Counted from the stretch's first letter, positions 8,071-16,749 are shown. The stretch is 64,000 bases of DNA from an uncultured Bacteroidales bacterium (GCA_905234755.1 CAJOIT010000003.1:321135-385134); one strand, 5' to 3'. Notes: a model not told the origin generated them from the letters alone. Numbers and translations are program-made.

Positions 8071-10459
8071 TATAATTGCCATCCGCAACATGTATTTTTG
8101 CAAAATAAATTCCATTGGGCAAATTTGATACATTGATATATGCGCCATTTCCGTGACATTCTTGCTGCGAAACAACTATTCCATCAGCATTAATAACCTC
8201 TATGCCAGAGATTGGTTCCTGCGAAACAATGGTAATGATGTCGCTTGCTGGGTTAGGGTAGAGGTATAGGGAAATGCTGGCTGTCGTATTTTCTTCAACA
8301 TTTGTTGCGATAAAATATGCACGGTATGTGGCATTTTCGGTAACGGTAATTGTTCGCGGATTGTCGGTGTTGCTATCATTCCAAGTGGAAAATTCAAAAC
8401 CTTCGTTTGGTGTCGCTTCCATTTGTATTTCGGTTCCGTAGTCGAAGATTCCGCCTTCGGTTGTTGTGCCTTTTGTAGTGTCGGCGGATTCAACCGTAAT
8501 TGTAAACTGGTCGATGGCAAATGAGGCTATATATTCGGCGTCCTCGGTAATGGTAATTCTGCGCGGATTGTCGGTGCAACTGTCGTTCCATTCCATGAAA
8601 TGATAATGTTCGGTAGGAATTGCCTCTATTTCAATCGTTGCACCTTCGGCATATATTCCGCTGCCAGTAGTTGTGCCGTATTCATCGTTTGCTGAGGTGA
8701 CTGTGATTGTTCGCAATACGCCGAAATTTGCGATATAAGTTGCATCGCCTGTGACGGTTATCATTCGTCTGTATTCGGCGTTGCCGTCGCTCCAATATGC
8801 AAAGCCGTAGCCATCTGTTGGCGTTGCATCGATAAATATTTCGGCACCATATTCGAAAATTCCTCCTCCCGTTACGATTCCCATAGTTTCATCGGCAGAG
8901 ACAACGGTAATGGTATGCAGGTCGGGTGTAAATATGGCGGTAAATGAAGTGTCCTCGGTTACTGTAATTGTTCGTGGATTGTCGGTGTTGCCGTCTGCCC
9001 ATCTGGTGAAGTTGTAGTGTGGGTTTGGTGTTGCCGATATAATTGCAGTTCCATCGACACAATCGGGCGGCTGTACAATTTCAGCCGTTCCTCGTTGGTA
9101 GTTTTCGCTTGTTACATTTAGAATGTACGGCTGTCGGTCTCGAATGTCGTGGTAGTTGTCCCAATTATCAGTATGTGTGTATGCTGCAACCAAGCCGCAT
9201 GGAACCCATATTGTTGTGTTTGCGTTAAAATTAAAATAGTCTATGTATGGTGGAGTCGTTGGATTTGCATATACATTTGAAATCATATCGCATTCATAAA
9301 AAGCATAGCATTCTATTCTTGTAACATTGCTGCCTAGAGTTACCGTTGTTAATCTATGGCAAGAGGAAAATGCTGCCATTTCAATAGTTGTGACAGAATT
9401 GGGAATTACTAGTGTTCTCAAATTTTCGCAACTGTGAAATGCGGAAAATTCAATGCTTGTTACCGAATTTCCTACTGTCAAAGATGTTAGGTTGGTACAT
9501 TCTTTAAATGACCAGCCTGGTATTGCCCTTAAGGAGTTGCCAATTACAACTGATGTTAGTCCAGTACATCCAATAAAAGTCCAATTCCCGATAGTTCTGA
9601 CAGAGTTTGGTATTATTAATGATGTTAGTCCAGTACAATAGCAAAATGCTGAATATCCAATAGATGTAACAGAATTATGAATCGTTACCGATGTCAAGCT
9701 TGTAACTCTTTCGAAGGCATTATTATGTATTTCGGTTATGCACTCGGGGATGATGAGATCGGTAAGTAATTCGTTGTCAATATACAGACTATGGTTGGAT
9801 GGAATTGCGTGATTGCCAAACGTAATACTAAGCCATTCCGTTAGGTTGCCTAAATAGTATACGGATGACAGACTGTCACAATCGCTAAAGGCATCATAAT
9901 CGATAAAAGTTACTGTATTGGGTATTGTTATGGATGTCAGTCCGATACTTCCATTGAATGCGTACCTGCCTATGGCTGTCACCGAATTAGGAATGAATGA
10001 ATTTCTGCATCCGACGATTATTTTATTTGTTTCCGTTTCTATTATTGCATTGCAGTTTTCGCGAGAATCGTATACCGTATTACCCTCGTCAACAGAAATT
10101 GACCTCAATCCTCCGCAACCGTTAAAAGCTCCTGCCGTGATGTTAGTTATGGTGCTAGGGATTGTTAGTGATGTCAGTCCGCTGCATTGGAAAAAAGCTC
10201 TACTGCCAATGCTGGTAACAGCGTAGGTAATATTTTCTTTCGTGACGGACTCCGGAATTACAAGATCTCCAATGGGAGTAGTGAAGTAATGAGGATACTC
10301 CTCCGTCTGATATGTTACCATAACAGTATATGGTATAGTGTCTGATGTTATAGTGTAATACAATCTTTGCCCGCTTTCGGTTAGAGCAGAAAAGTCAAAG
10401 GCGTATGCCGATACGAAACATAAGATAGTGGCAACTAGTGTAAAAAGAGGTCGTTTCAT
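8039..10459 (-). CDS. BspA-like leucine-rich repeat surface protein with InlB-type repeats and T9SS sorting domain
   Basis: An 806-residue exported protein. A signal peptide (MKRPLFTLVATILCFVSAYA) is followed by BspA-type LRR_5 repeats up to about residue 400 (recurring IPNSVTxIGxxAFxxCxxLTS), then about five InlB B-type repeats of some 68 residues (ITVTSAN..GTTTGSGIYAEG), and a C-terminal type IX sorting domain with LYLYPNPASD, ending in IKTLRFVKQI. The product should cross the outer membrane by T9SS and be anchored or released; adhesion to host or other cells is the usual proposal for the family. The start at 10459 fits the signal peptide and a -7 box at 10484-10491. Confidence 0.92.
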   Translation of the reverse strand: MKRPLFTLVATILCFVSAYAFDFSALTESGQRLYYTITSDTIPYTVMVTYQTEEYPHYFTTPIGDLVIPESVTKENITYAVTSIGSRAFFQCSGLTSLTIPSTITNITAGAFNGCGGLRSISVDEGNTVYDSRENCNAIIETETNKIIVGCRNSFIPNSVTAIGRYAFNGSIGLTSITIPNTVTFIDYDAFSDCDSLSSVYYLGNLTEWLSITFGNHAIPSNHSLYIDNELLTDLIIPECITEIHNNAFERVTSLTSVTIHNSVTSIGYSAFCYCTGLTSLIIPNSVRTIGNWTFIGCTGLTSVVIGNSLRAIPGWSFKECTNLTSLTVGNSVTSIEFSAFHSCENLRTLVIPNSVTTIEMAAFSSCHRLTTVTLGSNVTRIECYAFYECDMISNVYANPTTPPYIDYFNFNANTTIWVPCGLVAAYTHTDNWDNYHDIRDRQPYILNVTSENYQRGTAEIVQPPDCVDGTAIISATPNPHYNFTRWADGNTDNPRTITVTEDTSFTAIFTPDLHTITVVSADETMGIVTGGGIFEYGAEIFIDATPTDGYGFAYWSDGNAEYRRMITVTGDATYIANFGVLRTITVTSANDEYGTTTGSGIYAEGATIEIEAIPTEHYHFMEWNDSCTDNPRRITITEDAEYIASFAIDQFTITVESADTTKGTTTEGGIFDYGTEIQMEATPNEGFEFSTWNDSNTDNPRTITVTENATYRAYFIATNVEENTTASISLYLYPNPASDIITIVSQEPISGIEVINADGIVVSQQECHGNGAYINVSNLPNGIYFAKIHVADGNYIKTLRFVKQI

Positions 10460-10483
10460 AATGTTACTATTTTTTGACAATGA

Positions 10484-10491
10484 CAAAGATA
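10484..10491 (-). promoter_or_regulatory. -7 promoter element of the BspA-like gene
   Basis: Minus-strand TATCTTTG, 25 nt before the ATG, a full match to TAnnTTTG. Confidence 0.55.
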
Positions 10492-10553
10492 GTAATTTTT
10501 TGTTAGATAAAACAAAAAATCAAATCCAGCATCAATCTAAAATCGTAAAACCA

Positions 10554-11183
10554 TTATGGGATTCTCAAAAACTTATGCATCTGCACCGAGACCTTCCATT
10601 TCGGATTTTTCTTCACATAATCGACAACCATGTCGCCTGTGCGCTTAAACTGGCTCCATTCGGGCTGCAGGTAGAGTTCGCAGCGTCCGCTGACCTTCTG
10701 CGAGCATTTTTCTGCCCATTCGAGGTCGGTTTCGTCAAAAACTACGACTTTTAGTTCGTTGGCAAGCTGGTAGAACTCGGGACGCGGTGGCATCTGCTTC
10801 TTTGGTGATACGCAAATCCAGTCCCACACTCCGCTGAACTCGTGCGCACCGCTAGTTTCTATCATCGTTGTTATGCCTGCTTGGCGCGAAAGTTCGGTAA
10901 AACGGTTAAAATTGTAAATTAGTGGTTCTCCGCCTGTTACGACAATAGTATCGGCGGTTGTCTGCCTTACGCGGTCGATAATGTCGTTTATCTTTACAAA
11001 CTGGTCGAGGCGCGGAACCCACGATTCCTTCGAGTCGCACCAGCGGCAGGCAAGGTCGCATCCGCCCAAGCGTACAAAGTAGGCGGCTTTTCCACTGTTG
11101 AAACCTTCGCCCTGTATAGTGTAGAATTCCTCTAGTACGGGAATTTTATCTTGTTTGAGTAAGTTTATGAATTCGTCTGTCAT
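10554..11183 (-). CDS. queE: 7-carboxy-7-deazaguanine synthase (radical SAM)
   Basis: A 209-residue radical SAM enzyme that converts 6-carboxytetrahydropterin to 7-carboxy-7-deazaguanine in queuosine synthesis. Visible are the substrate-proximal motif EEFYTIQGEGFNSGKAAYFV, the cluster motif GGCDLACRWCD, and VVTGGEPL for S-adenosylmethionine binding; length is typical. The start MTDEFINLL at 11183 was preferred to 11231 because the extra residues are not family-like. No other queuosine gene is adjacent. The 234-nt gap upstream holds no convincing gene. Confidence 0.92.
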   Translation of the reverse strand: MTDEFINLLKQDKIPVLEEFYTIQGEGFNSGKAAYFVRLGGCDLACRWCDSKESWVPRLDQFVKINDIIDRVRQTTADTIVVTGGEPLIYNFNRFTELSRQAGITTMIETSGAHEFSGVWDWICVSPKKQMPPRPEFYQLANELKVVVFDETDLEWAEKCSQKVSGRCELYLQPEWSQFKRTGDMVVDYVKKNPKWKVSVQMHKFLRIP

Positions 11184-11417
11184 GTTGTTTCCGTTTATTA
11201 GGGGATTCCGCACAAACGAACTCACAAGCAATGTGCCTTATGCTGTTCGTTCTGCTTTGCGGAATGACGAAAGGGATGTCATTTCGGAAGGTATAATGAA
11301 CCAGCGATACGGAACGGGGAGCTGTGTGAATTAACCTATCCGAAACGTTGCTTGCAACCTCGCGAAGCTTGCGAGCAATCTCCTTCGTTGCTATTATTGT
11401 ATTATGTTTATATACTT

Positions 11418-12632
11418 TCATTTTATTATTCCGTCAAGGATTTTCCTTGCGGCATCGACATTTACCATTATGTTTATCATTTTCAGCTTGATGTAGTCCT
11501 CGCTGTAGAAGCGGTAGCCACGGTGTGCACCATCCATTCCACCCGAACCAGAGTCTTTTATCAGGTACCAGTATTGATTCTTAATCTTTTGGTAACCAAC
11601 AATCTGAATGCAGTGGTCGTCGGTGGTGCAACCGTTTTCGAGACGCATTTCGCGCGAGTCGGCGTTGATGTACTTGGCTGGAATGTCGAAAGTGGGGATT
11701 ATGCCGACTTCGGTTTCCTTCACATAGCCTGGTTCCGATGTGTCGCCGCAGAGGCTAACGGAATAGCCTTTCTCCAGTGCGTTGCGGATAATCCAGATGT
11801 AGTCATCTAGCGAAATGTTGTAGTATTCGTTGCTATGCCACCAGTTGTCGGGTTCCTCGAGTTCGTGGCGCTGGTTGTACGGGTATTTCTTGAACGACAT
11901 GAAGCTGAAATAGTCGTTCGGTCTCACTTTCAGGTATTCATCCATAAACGATTTAGGCGTGTAGGTCTTGCCATCATAGGTGAATGTTTCGGGAGGCGTA
12001 CAGATGTTGCGGTCGAGGATTTCCTTTACCTTGCCAACCACATCATCGTCCCAGAGGTTTTTGTTTGCGACTTCGTTGAGATAGGCCTTAAACTCGGAGA
12101 AAAGTTTCACATGGTTGTTGTATTTCTGACCTTCCTTCAGACCGTTGTAGGCCGAGTAGGGCATAAGTCCGTGGTTGAACATTACGCGCTTTATGGCGTT
12201 TGACTCGCTGCCTTCGCCAAGTTCGATATTGCCTCGTGTGCGGACAAATTCCTCGGCGCGGGCTACATATTCCCAGTAAACCGTGAACATTTCCGACAGT
12301 TTCACCTTATGTCCGCTCTTGCGGTATGCTTCGCTCTCGATGAACGAGGTTGCCGAGTATGCCCAGCAGGTGCCGCTAAGTCCCTGCGAAACAGGTTCGT
12401 TGTGCCATACGGTTGTGTATTTGGCAGGGTCGGTGGGGTAGGTCTTGCCGTCGAAGTCCATTACGAACTTTTTGCCGTTCGGCGCATCGTCCTCCTTGCC
12501 GGTGATATCCTTCATTATTTCCTTCTGCATAAATCCAGACGGCGATGCGGCATATTTTGCCTTGTCGGGCTGTTGCGCAAATGCCGTGGTTAACAGCAGG
12601 ATAAGCGGTATAATTGATATGGTTCTCTTCAT
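11418..12632 (-). CDS. C1-family cysteine peptidase (bleomycin hydrolase/PepC-like), exported
   Basis: A 404-residue papain-clan peptidase with a signal peptide (MKRTISIIPLILLLTTAFAQ), so periplasmic or beyond. The catalytic Cys is at about residue 89 in QGLSGTCWAYS and the His in DDHCIQIVGYQ. The third position, normally Asn in VENSW of bleomycin hydrolases, reads LIKDSGSGG, that is Asp. The family are aminopeptidases, often hexameric. The long upstream extension to 12962 was rejected because the signal peptide starts at 12632. It is transcribed away from a second cysteine protease (C10) with 139 nt between the starts. Confidence 0.9.
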   Translation of the reverse strand: MKRTISIIPLILLLTTAFAQQPDKAKYAASPSGFMQKEIMKDITGKEDDAPNGKKFVMDFDGKTYPTDPAKYTTVWHNEPVSQGLSGTCWAYSATSFIESEAYRKSGHKVKLSEMFTVYWEYVARAEEFVRTRGNIELGEGSESNAIKRVMFNHGLMPYSAYNGLKEGQKYNNHVKLFSEFKAYLNEVANKNLWDDDVVGKVKEILDRNICTPPETFTYDGKTYTPKSFMDEYLKVRPNDYFSFMSFKKYPYNQRHELEEPDNWWHSNEYYNISLDDYIWIIRNALEKGYSVSLCGDTSEPGYVKETEVGIIPTFDIPAKYINADSREMRLENGCTTDDHCIQIVGYQKIKNQYWYLIKDSGSGGMDGAHRGYRFYSEDYIKLKMINIMVNVDAARKILDGIIK

Positions 12633-12725
12633 ATTCAATTTTTTTGCAAAGAAAATGAATTTCCGTGAATTGTGTAGATTGTAGATAATAAAACTGATTG
12701 TCTGATTATGTTTGAAAAATTTTCC

Positions 12726-12733
12726 TATCTTTG
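12726..12733 (+). promoter_or_regulatory. -7 promoter element of the C10 peptidase gene
   Basis: TATCTTTG followed by CAC, the classic Bacteroidota -7/start pattern, 38 nt before the ATG at 12772. A TTTG at 12711 is closer than the usual -33 spacing. Confidence 0.6.
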
Positions 12734-12771
12734 CACCAATTAAAATAAAGTTGAATTTAAAATTAGAACAA

Positions 12772-13881
12772 ATGAGTACACTATTTTCTTGGCGTTTTTG
12801 GGAAAAGCCGATAGTTCTTTTCTTTATGGTTCTGTTTGGCGCATCTAATGGATGGGCGCAGAGTAATATGCTTAAAACTGCTGATATTCCAGCATCCGAC
12901 CTGCCATCGAGAAGCAATGATGGTATGCTTACCTCAAATTGGACACAGGACGCTCCGTACAACCAGCTTTGCCCGAGAGATCCATCGAATGGTAATTCGG
13001 CAAGTTATGCCGGTTGTCCTGCTATTGCAATGGGACAGATTATCAATTATCTACGCACTACACAGGGCACTCGCTTTACAGATGAAGACGACTATCTTCA
13101 CAACTATGCTGGTCGTAATTACAGAATTGATGACGACTGGGAATCCTTGCTATTCCCTTCGTTTCCACAGTTAAACGTGATGCTTGATTCCGTTGACGCT
13201 GTTTTCCAGCGTGGCGAGGAACTTCCCGACATGTTGACTGCCGCTTTGGTTTTTGCTTGTGGAACGGCTTGTACGCAAGTTTATACTTCGCAGGGTTCTG
13301 GAACTTTCCGTGTTGACCAAGCGTATGACGCTTATCAGCGGTTTGGTTTTACCGAGTGCCAGTTGTATCGTGAAGCAAGTGATGAAATGTATGCCACTTT
13401 AATTTCCAATCTGCAAGCTGGTTATCCTGCGCATTTGGCTGTTGAAAATCCAGAAGGTACGGTTGGACACAATGTCGTTGTCGATGGTTATCGCGAATCT
13501 GATGGCAAGTTCCATGTCAACTTTGGCTACGGAGGTTCGTTGGATGATTGGTACAACATTCCCGATGAAAATTTTTACTACGGAATGACCAAGATTGAAG
13601 GCATTATCGTAAATATAATTCCAACGCAAGATCCAGTGTCAGTGCTCGAATCTACAAACCAATCATTGGAAGTTTATCCTAATCCTGTTTCCGATGTTCT
13701 CTATTTGAATAATATTCCGTGTGGACAGGTGGATTATTCCATTTTCAATGTTTTGGGACAGGAAGTTATGAATGGAATCTCAAGCGGAACAATTTTCGTT
13801 GCAGATTTGGAAAAAGGTGTGTATTTCTTGCAAGTAGAAGGTGAAAATTCACGTGAGACGGTAAAATTTGTTGTGGAATAA
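12772..13881 (+). CDS. C10-family (streptopain-like) cysteine peptidase with T9SS sorting domain
   Basis: A 369-residue secreted protease. The N-terminus is hydrophobic (IVLFFMVLFGASNGWAQ) and serves as signal peptide. The C10 catalytic Cys is at residue 82 in SYAGCPAIAMGQI and the His near 235 in VGHNVVVDGY; NFGYGG follows as in streptopain. The final 80 residues (LEVYPNPVSDVLYL to RETVKFVVE) form a type IX sorting domain. No large propeptide is obvious. The start MSTLFSW at 12772 was chosen over 12712, which precedes the -7 box. Likely role: extracellular protein breakdown; divergent from the C1 peptidase. Confidence 0.92.
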   Translation: MSTLFSWRFWEKPIVLFFMVLFGASNGWAQSNMLKTADIPASDLPSRSNDGMLTSNWTQDAPYNQLCPRDPSNGNSASYAGCPAIAMGQIINYLRTTQGTRFTDEDDYLHNYAGRNYRIDDDWESLLFPSFPQLNVMLDSVDAVFQRGEELPDMLTAALVFACGTACTQVYTSQGSGTFRVDQAYDAYQRFGFTECQLYREASDEMYATLISNLQAGYPAHLAVENPEGTVGHNVVVDGYRESDGKFHVNFGYGGSLDDWYNIPDENFYYGMTKIEGIIVNIIPTQDPVSVLESTNQSLEVYPNPVSDVLYLNNIPCGQVDYSIFNVLGQEVMNGISSGTIFVADLEKGVYFLQVEGENSRETVKFVVE

Positions 13882-13898
13882 AAGCATATATATAAAAT

Positions 13899-13939
13899 AA
13901 AAACGCCACAGGGTCAAGAAAAACCTTGTGGCGTTTTTT
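13899..13939. terminator. Bidirectional terminator between C10 peptidase and wHTH gene
   Basis: AAAACGCCACAGGGT pairs with ACCTTGTGGCGTTTTTT around an AT-rich loop; T-runs follow on both strands, serving two convergent genes. Confidence 0.85.
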
Positions 13940-13950
13940 ATGGATAAGCC

Positions 13951-14124
13951 TTACTTTGCTGGTTCCCACTTGCAGCGGACTGGCGATACTATTGCACCTT
14001 CCTTCTTCAGTTCGGCGAATGCCTTGTCAACATCCTTGCGGTCGAGACCTGTAATTTCGGCAATCTTCCCAGCATTTACGGGAGCGCCAAACTCGCGCAT
14101 AGCCTTTAATACTTGCTCTTTCAT
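13951..14124 (-). CDS. 57-aa winged-helix DNA-binding-like protein
   Basis: A 57-residue protein starting MKEQVLKAMREFGAPVNAGK. The pattern AGKIAEITGLDRKDVDKAFAEL followed by KEGAIVSPVRCKWEP matches a minimal winged helix: two helices, a recognition-type helix and a beta hairpin. It follows glutathione peroxidase by 29 nt and probably shares its transcript with the OhrR-type regulator. Whether so small a protein regulates genes or is an accessory is unknown. Confidence 0.8.
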   Translation of the reverse strand: MKEQVLKAMREFGAPVNAGKIAEITGLDRKDVDKAFAELKKEGAIVSPVRCKWEPAK

Positions 14125-14153
14125 TGTGATAACATTTTGGTTATTAATAAATT

Positions 14154-14780
14154 CTACTGCTTAATCATAGCTTCCACATCAGCATCCATATCTTCTGGGG
14201 TAGCCACCGGCGGGAACCGCTTGATGACACTGCCGTCGCGAGAGATGAGGAATTTTGTGAAGTTCCAGCGGACATCGCCTTCGCCACGACCTTCCGACTT
14301 GCTCAGACTGTCAACCAACGCCATTGTGGCCTTGTTCTTCAAACCTTTCACTTCCTCGGTTGGAACTTGCTTGGTAAGGTAGGTGAAGATAGGGTGGGCG
14401 TTTTCGCCAAATACATCAATTTTCTTCATAAGAGGGAAGGTTACACCGTGGTTTATGCGGCAGAATTCAGCAATTTCCTCGTCGCTGCCCGGTTCCTGAT
14501 GCTTGAACTGGTCGCAAGGGAAGCCGAGAATGACGAATCCCTGGTCCTTGTACTTCTGGTAAAGTGCTTCCAAACCATCGTACTGAGGTGTGAAACCACA
14601 CTTCGAAGCGGTGTTTACAATCATTAGAACTTTGCCGTGGTACTGCGACATTTCAACCTCTGCGCCTTTGTTGTTCAAGGCCTTAAAATCATAAATCGTT
14701 GCCATAGTCTTGTTGTTTTGTGCATTCGCCGACAGAATGAAAAACAGTCCGACAGCTATGCTAATTATACTTTTTGTCAT
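14154..14780 (-). CDS. Glutathione peroxidase family protein (Cys type), with export signal
   Basis: A 208-residue thiol peroxidase. A signal-like N-terminus (MTKSIISIAVGLFFILSANA) precedes MATIYDFKALNNKG, the usual cytosolic start at residue 26. The peroxidatic Cys is at residue 61 in NTASKCGFTPQY; the second motif reads GFPCDQF where family members usually have PCNQF, and the Trp is in VRWNFTKFL. It is Cys-based, so no selenocysteine is needed. Such bacterial enzymes usually use thioredoxin as reductant. It lies 42 nt downstream of the OhrR-type regulator and is probably controlled by it in response to peroxides. Confidence 0.93.
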   Translation of the reverse strand: MTKSIISIAVGLFFILSANAQNNKTMATIYDFKALNNKGAEVEMSQYHGKVLMIVNTASKCGFTPQYDGLEALYQKYKDQGFVILGFPCDQFKHQEPGSDEEIAEFCRINHGVTFPLMKKIDVFGENAHPIFTYLTKQVPTEEVKGLKNKATMALVDSLSKSEGRGEGDVRWNFTKFLISRDGSVIKRFPPVATPEDMDADVEAMIKQ

Positions 14781-14822
14781 TATAAATTTGTTTTTAATAT
14801 CGTATTGTACTTGTCAATAAAT

Positions 14823-15278
14823 TCAATGTTCGTTATTAGTTTGTTTTAGTCCTTCGATGAGTTTGTCGAGAGTTGGAACAATTTTAGTCAGTTCCTCAAT
14901 CGAACCTATATGGTTTAGAATTTCGGCGCTCAGGCATTCGGGTATGTGCTTTGCCTGTTCCTGCATAGCAAGACCTTTATCGGTAAGCGTGACAATGCGC
15001 TGGCGAGCATCTTCCTTGCCTTTGGTGCGTTTTATCAGTCCAGCCTTCTCCATGCGCTGCAGAAGCGGTGTAACCGTGTTGGTGTCGAGCTGCAGACGAT
15101 GCGAAATGTCCATTATGGTCTGCTTTTCGTGTTCCCAGAGCACCAGCATCACGAGGTACTGCGGATAGGTAATTCCCAGTGGGTCGAGATAGGGGTGGTA
15201 GGCGCCCATCGTCAGTCGTGCTGCCGTGTACAGACGGAAGCAAAGCTGATTGTCCAATTTTAGCTGTTCGTATGCCAT
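14823..15278 (-). CDS. MarR/OhrR-family organic-peroxide-sensing repressor
   Basis: A 151-residue regulator. Near the N-terminus, DNQLCFRLYTAARL places a single Cys at residue 13, the position of the redox-sensing Cys of OhrR. The winged helix follows (MDISHRLQLDTNTVTPLLQR and KGKEDARQRIVTLTDKG). In OhrR, oxidation of this Cys by organic peroxide releases DNA. Two copies of a palindrome flank its own -7 box, consistent with autorepression. The start MAYEQLKLDN at 15278 was chosen because a 15305 start would lie in the operator. The downstream glutathione peroxidase is the likely target, in place of the more usual Ohr. Confidence 0.9.
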   Translation of the reverse strand: MAYEQLKLDNQLCFRLYTAARLTMGAYHPYLDPLGITYPQYLVMLVLWEHEKQTIMDISHRLQLDTNTVTPLLQRMEKAGLIKRTKGKEDARQRIVTLTDKGLAMQEQAKHIPECLSAEILNHIGSIEELTKIVPTLDKLIEGLKQTNNEH

Positions 15279-15288
15279 ATAAAAATTA

Positions 15289-15338
15289 TATCGTTTGCGA
15301 TGCAAAATTACAAAATAAAATTATATCGCAAACGATAT
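15289..15338 (-). promoter_or_regulatory. Paired operator and promoter of the OhrR-type gene
   Basis: Site A, TATCGTTTGCGAT (15289-15301), covers the predicted transcription start. Site B, ATATCGCAAACGATAT (15323-15338), is a palindrome apart from its CAAA core, and that core is the minus-strand -33 TTTG. Between them lies the -7 box (TAATTTTG on the minus strand, 15303-15310). Occupying both would block the promoter, fitting a repressor. Confidence 0.75.
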
Positions 15339-15403
15339 ATTTCATTTTTTTTCAAAAAAATTACACTAGCTATGAAATTAGATATTCAAAACTTTGAATA
15401 TCA

Positions 15404-16123
15404 TTATTTTAGTACTTTCTTGATTTGCTTTTCGGTAGCCTCGGGCAGCAATGCGCAGAGATGGTCGTACATACGCTTGTACGATTCTTCGGGAGTGCGT
15501 TTGCACCTGCAAGCCTCCAGTCCGAGCAGGCGTTCGGGGGTGGTAAGTAGCGACCAGCCGAAACCATATTTGCGACCGTGCTTGTCGGTAGGATATACAA
15601 AATCCTCGGTAACGATGTGGCACGACATCTCAAGTCGGGTGATGTAGCCGTCGAACTTACTGCGCATATTAGGTCCAACAAAACCGCAAGCAGCGCGCAG
15701 GTCGCGTGTTATCATGCTGCAGTTCTCCTGCAAGGTAGCGAGGATGATTCCCTCAACGCTGCATTCGTCGAATTTTGTGCTTTGGCTTCGGCGCCAGTTG
15801 TACAGGTCGGGCCACCACTCGCGACTGACAAAACCTGCCTTGCCAGCGAAGAACTTGCCATACACGCAGTCGCCTTCCCTTACGGCATCGCCTTTCCATT
15901 GCCAGAGTGGCCATTCCCAGCTTCCGTCGTCGAATTGTGTAAAACGGCAGTCCTCGTCCATTAGGCTTTCGGCACTGTATCCGCGCACACCACTTTCCAG
16001 CAAAGGCAGAAATCCGACCTGCTGTATGCGTTCCAGCAGTTCGGGGCAGGAGTGAATAATCATTGCCGCCCGTTCCTCGCTGTTTTCCCTATTGTTTACG
16101 AAATATTCTGTAAAAGCACTCAT
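15404..16123 (-). CDS. AlkZ-related winged-helix protein
   Basis: A 239-residue protein without signal peptide. It resembles, from memory, a Bacteroidales family annotated as AlkZ-related: landmarks are DDGSWEWPLWQWKGD, YGKFFAGKAGFVSREWWPDL and the helix pair VEGIILATLQENCSMITRDL. AlkZ/YcaQ proteins are DNA glycosylases acting on alkylated or crosslinked bases; whether this shorter relative keeps that activity cannot be told. Its upstream region contains one copy of a repeat also found at 17205. The stop lies 126 nt before the OhrR gene's start, with that gene's own promoter between, so it is probably separately transcribed. Confidence 0.65.
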   Translation of the reverse strand: MSAFTEYFVNNRENSEERAAMIIHSCPELLERIQQVGFLPLLESGVRGYSAESLMDEDCRFTQFDDGSWEWPLWQWKGDAVREGDCVYGKFFAGKAGFVSREWWPDLYNWRRSQSTKFDECSVEGIILATLQENCSMITRDLRAACGFVGPNMRSKFDGYITRLEMSCHIVTEDFVYPTDKHGRKYGFGWSLLTTPERLLGLEACRCKRTPEESYKRMYDHLCALLPEATEKQIKKVLK

Positions 16124-16146
16124 TGCGTATCTGCTTTTCTTTTTTC

Positions 16147-16260
16147 GCGGTAAAGGTAGTGAAATTTAGAATTACGATTGTAAATTATCGGAGAGTTTTG
16201 ATTCAACGCCAACTTTTATTCTCTTTTACTTTCTTTAATTCTCTTTTATTCTTCTCTCTT
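16147..16260. repeat. Dispersed non-coding repeat, copy 1
   Basis: From GCGGTAAAGG through TTTTATTCTCTTTTACTTTC this stretch matches 17205-17318 over about 110 nt with small gaps. Read on the minus strand it is the upstream region of the AlkZ-like gene and contains TACCTTTA, a possible -7 element. The rest of the gap to 16365 shows nothing else. Confidence 0.65.
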
Positions 16261-16365
16261 AATGTAAACTTGATATTGCATATAAGGGGCAGATAACTAC
16301 TTGGCGAACTATGATTCTTTAATATGTCTTACAAGTTGTTGATTTTCAGTTATAAAGATATAAAA

Positions 16366-16482
16366 ATGAAAAAATCCAAGGAAATAATTTTGCTAAAATC
16401 GAAAAAATCCAAGGAAATAATTTGCTTGAAAATGAAAAAATCCAAGGAAATAATTTTTTCTGTCTTCGTGCGTGGGGACTAA
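16366..16482 (+). CDS. Possible 38-aa peptide made of three 11-residue repeats
   Basis: A 33-bp direct repeat occurs three times with exact spacing (16368, 16401, 16434; core GAAAAAATCCAAGGAAATAA). Because 33 is a multiple of three, an ATG at 16366 opens a 38-codon frame of 11-residue units, MKKSKEIILLK, SKKSKEIICLK and MKKSKEIIFSV, closing with FVRGD. Whether it is translated is unknown; it may simply be tandem repeat DNA. AT-rich sequence with no clear promoter precedes it. Confidence 0.35.
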   Translation: MKKSKEIILLKSKKSKEIICLKMKKSKEIIFSVFVRGD

Positions 16483-16548
16483 AAGCAAGTCTTTGAAACG
16501 CAAATGCCGCAAGGGTACGAATCACAGCTGTAATACTCTGATAACTCC

Positions 16549-16749
16549 TTATTCCTTTGTAAATATGTAAACTGCCACTGTCGGCAGAATGACCAACAGC
16601 AATAGTCCAACCTCCACCAATGCGTACGAACCGAAATAATCAACCAGTGTCTGGAATTTCAAAACTACATCAACCAGAATGACCAAAAATGCAAACCAAC
16701 AGATAAAGAATATTGCTGTGTACTTGATTTTCCGTTTTTTAAGTTTCAT
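16549..16749 (-). CDS. Small two-helix membrane protein
   Basis: A 66-residue protein: basic start MKLKKRKIKY, a first membrane helix (TAIFFICWFAFLVILVDVVL), a short loop, and a second helix (LVEVGLLLLVILPTVAVYIF). Function unknown. A -7 box (TATCTTTG on the minus strand, 16770-16777) precedes it. A relic of a second copy with the same start motif is at 20038-20118, so the gene has been duplicated in this genome. It sits between two copies of a non-coding repeat. Confidence 0.75.
   Translation of the reverse strand: MKLKKRKIKYTAIFFICWFAFLVILVDVVLKFQTLVDYFGSYALVEVGLLLLVILPTVAVYIFTKE

Noticed and set aside
11146..11421. 91-codon ORF between queE and the C1 peptidase
   Set aside because: Low-complexity, basic translation without family features; overlaps the queE start; no promoter.
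14154..14780. Possible selenocysteine glutathione peroxidase
   Set aside because: The active site is encoded as Cys (ASKCGF); no in-frame TGA is present.
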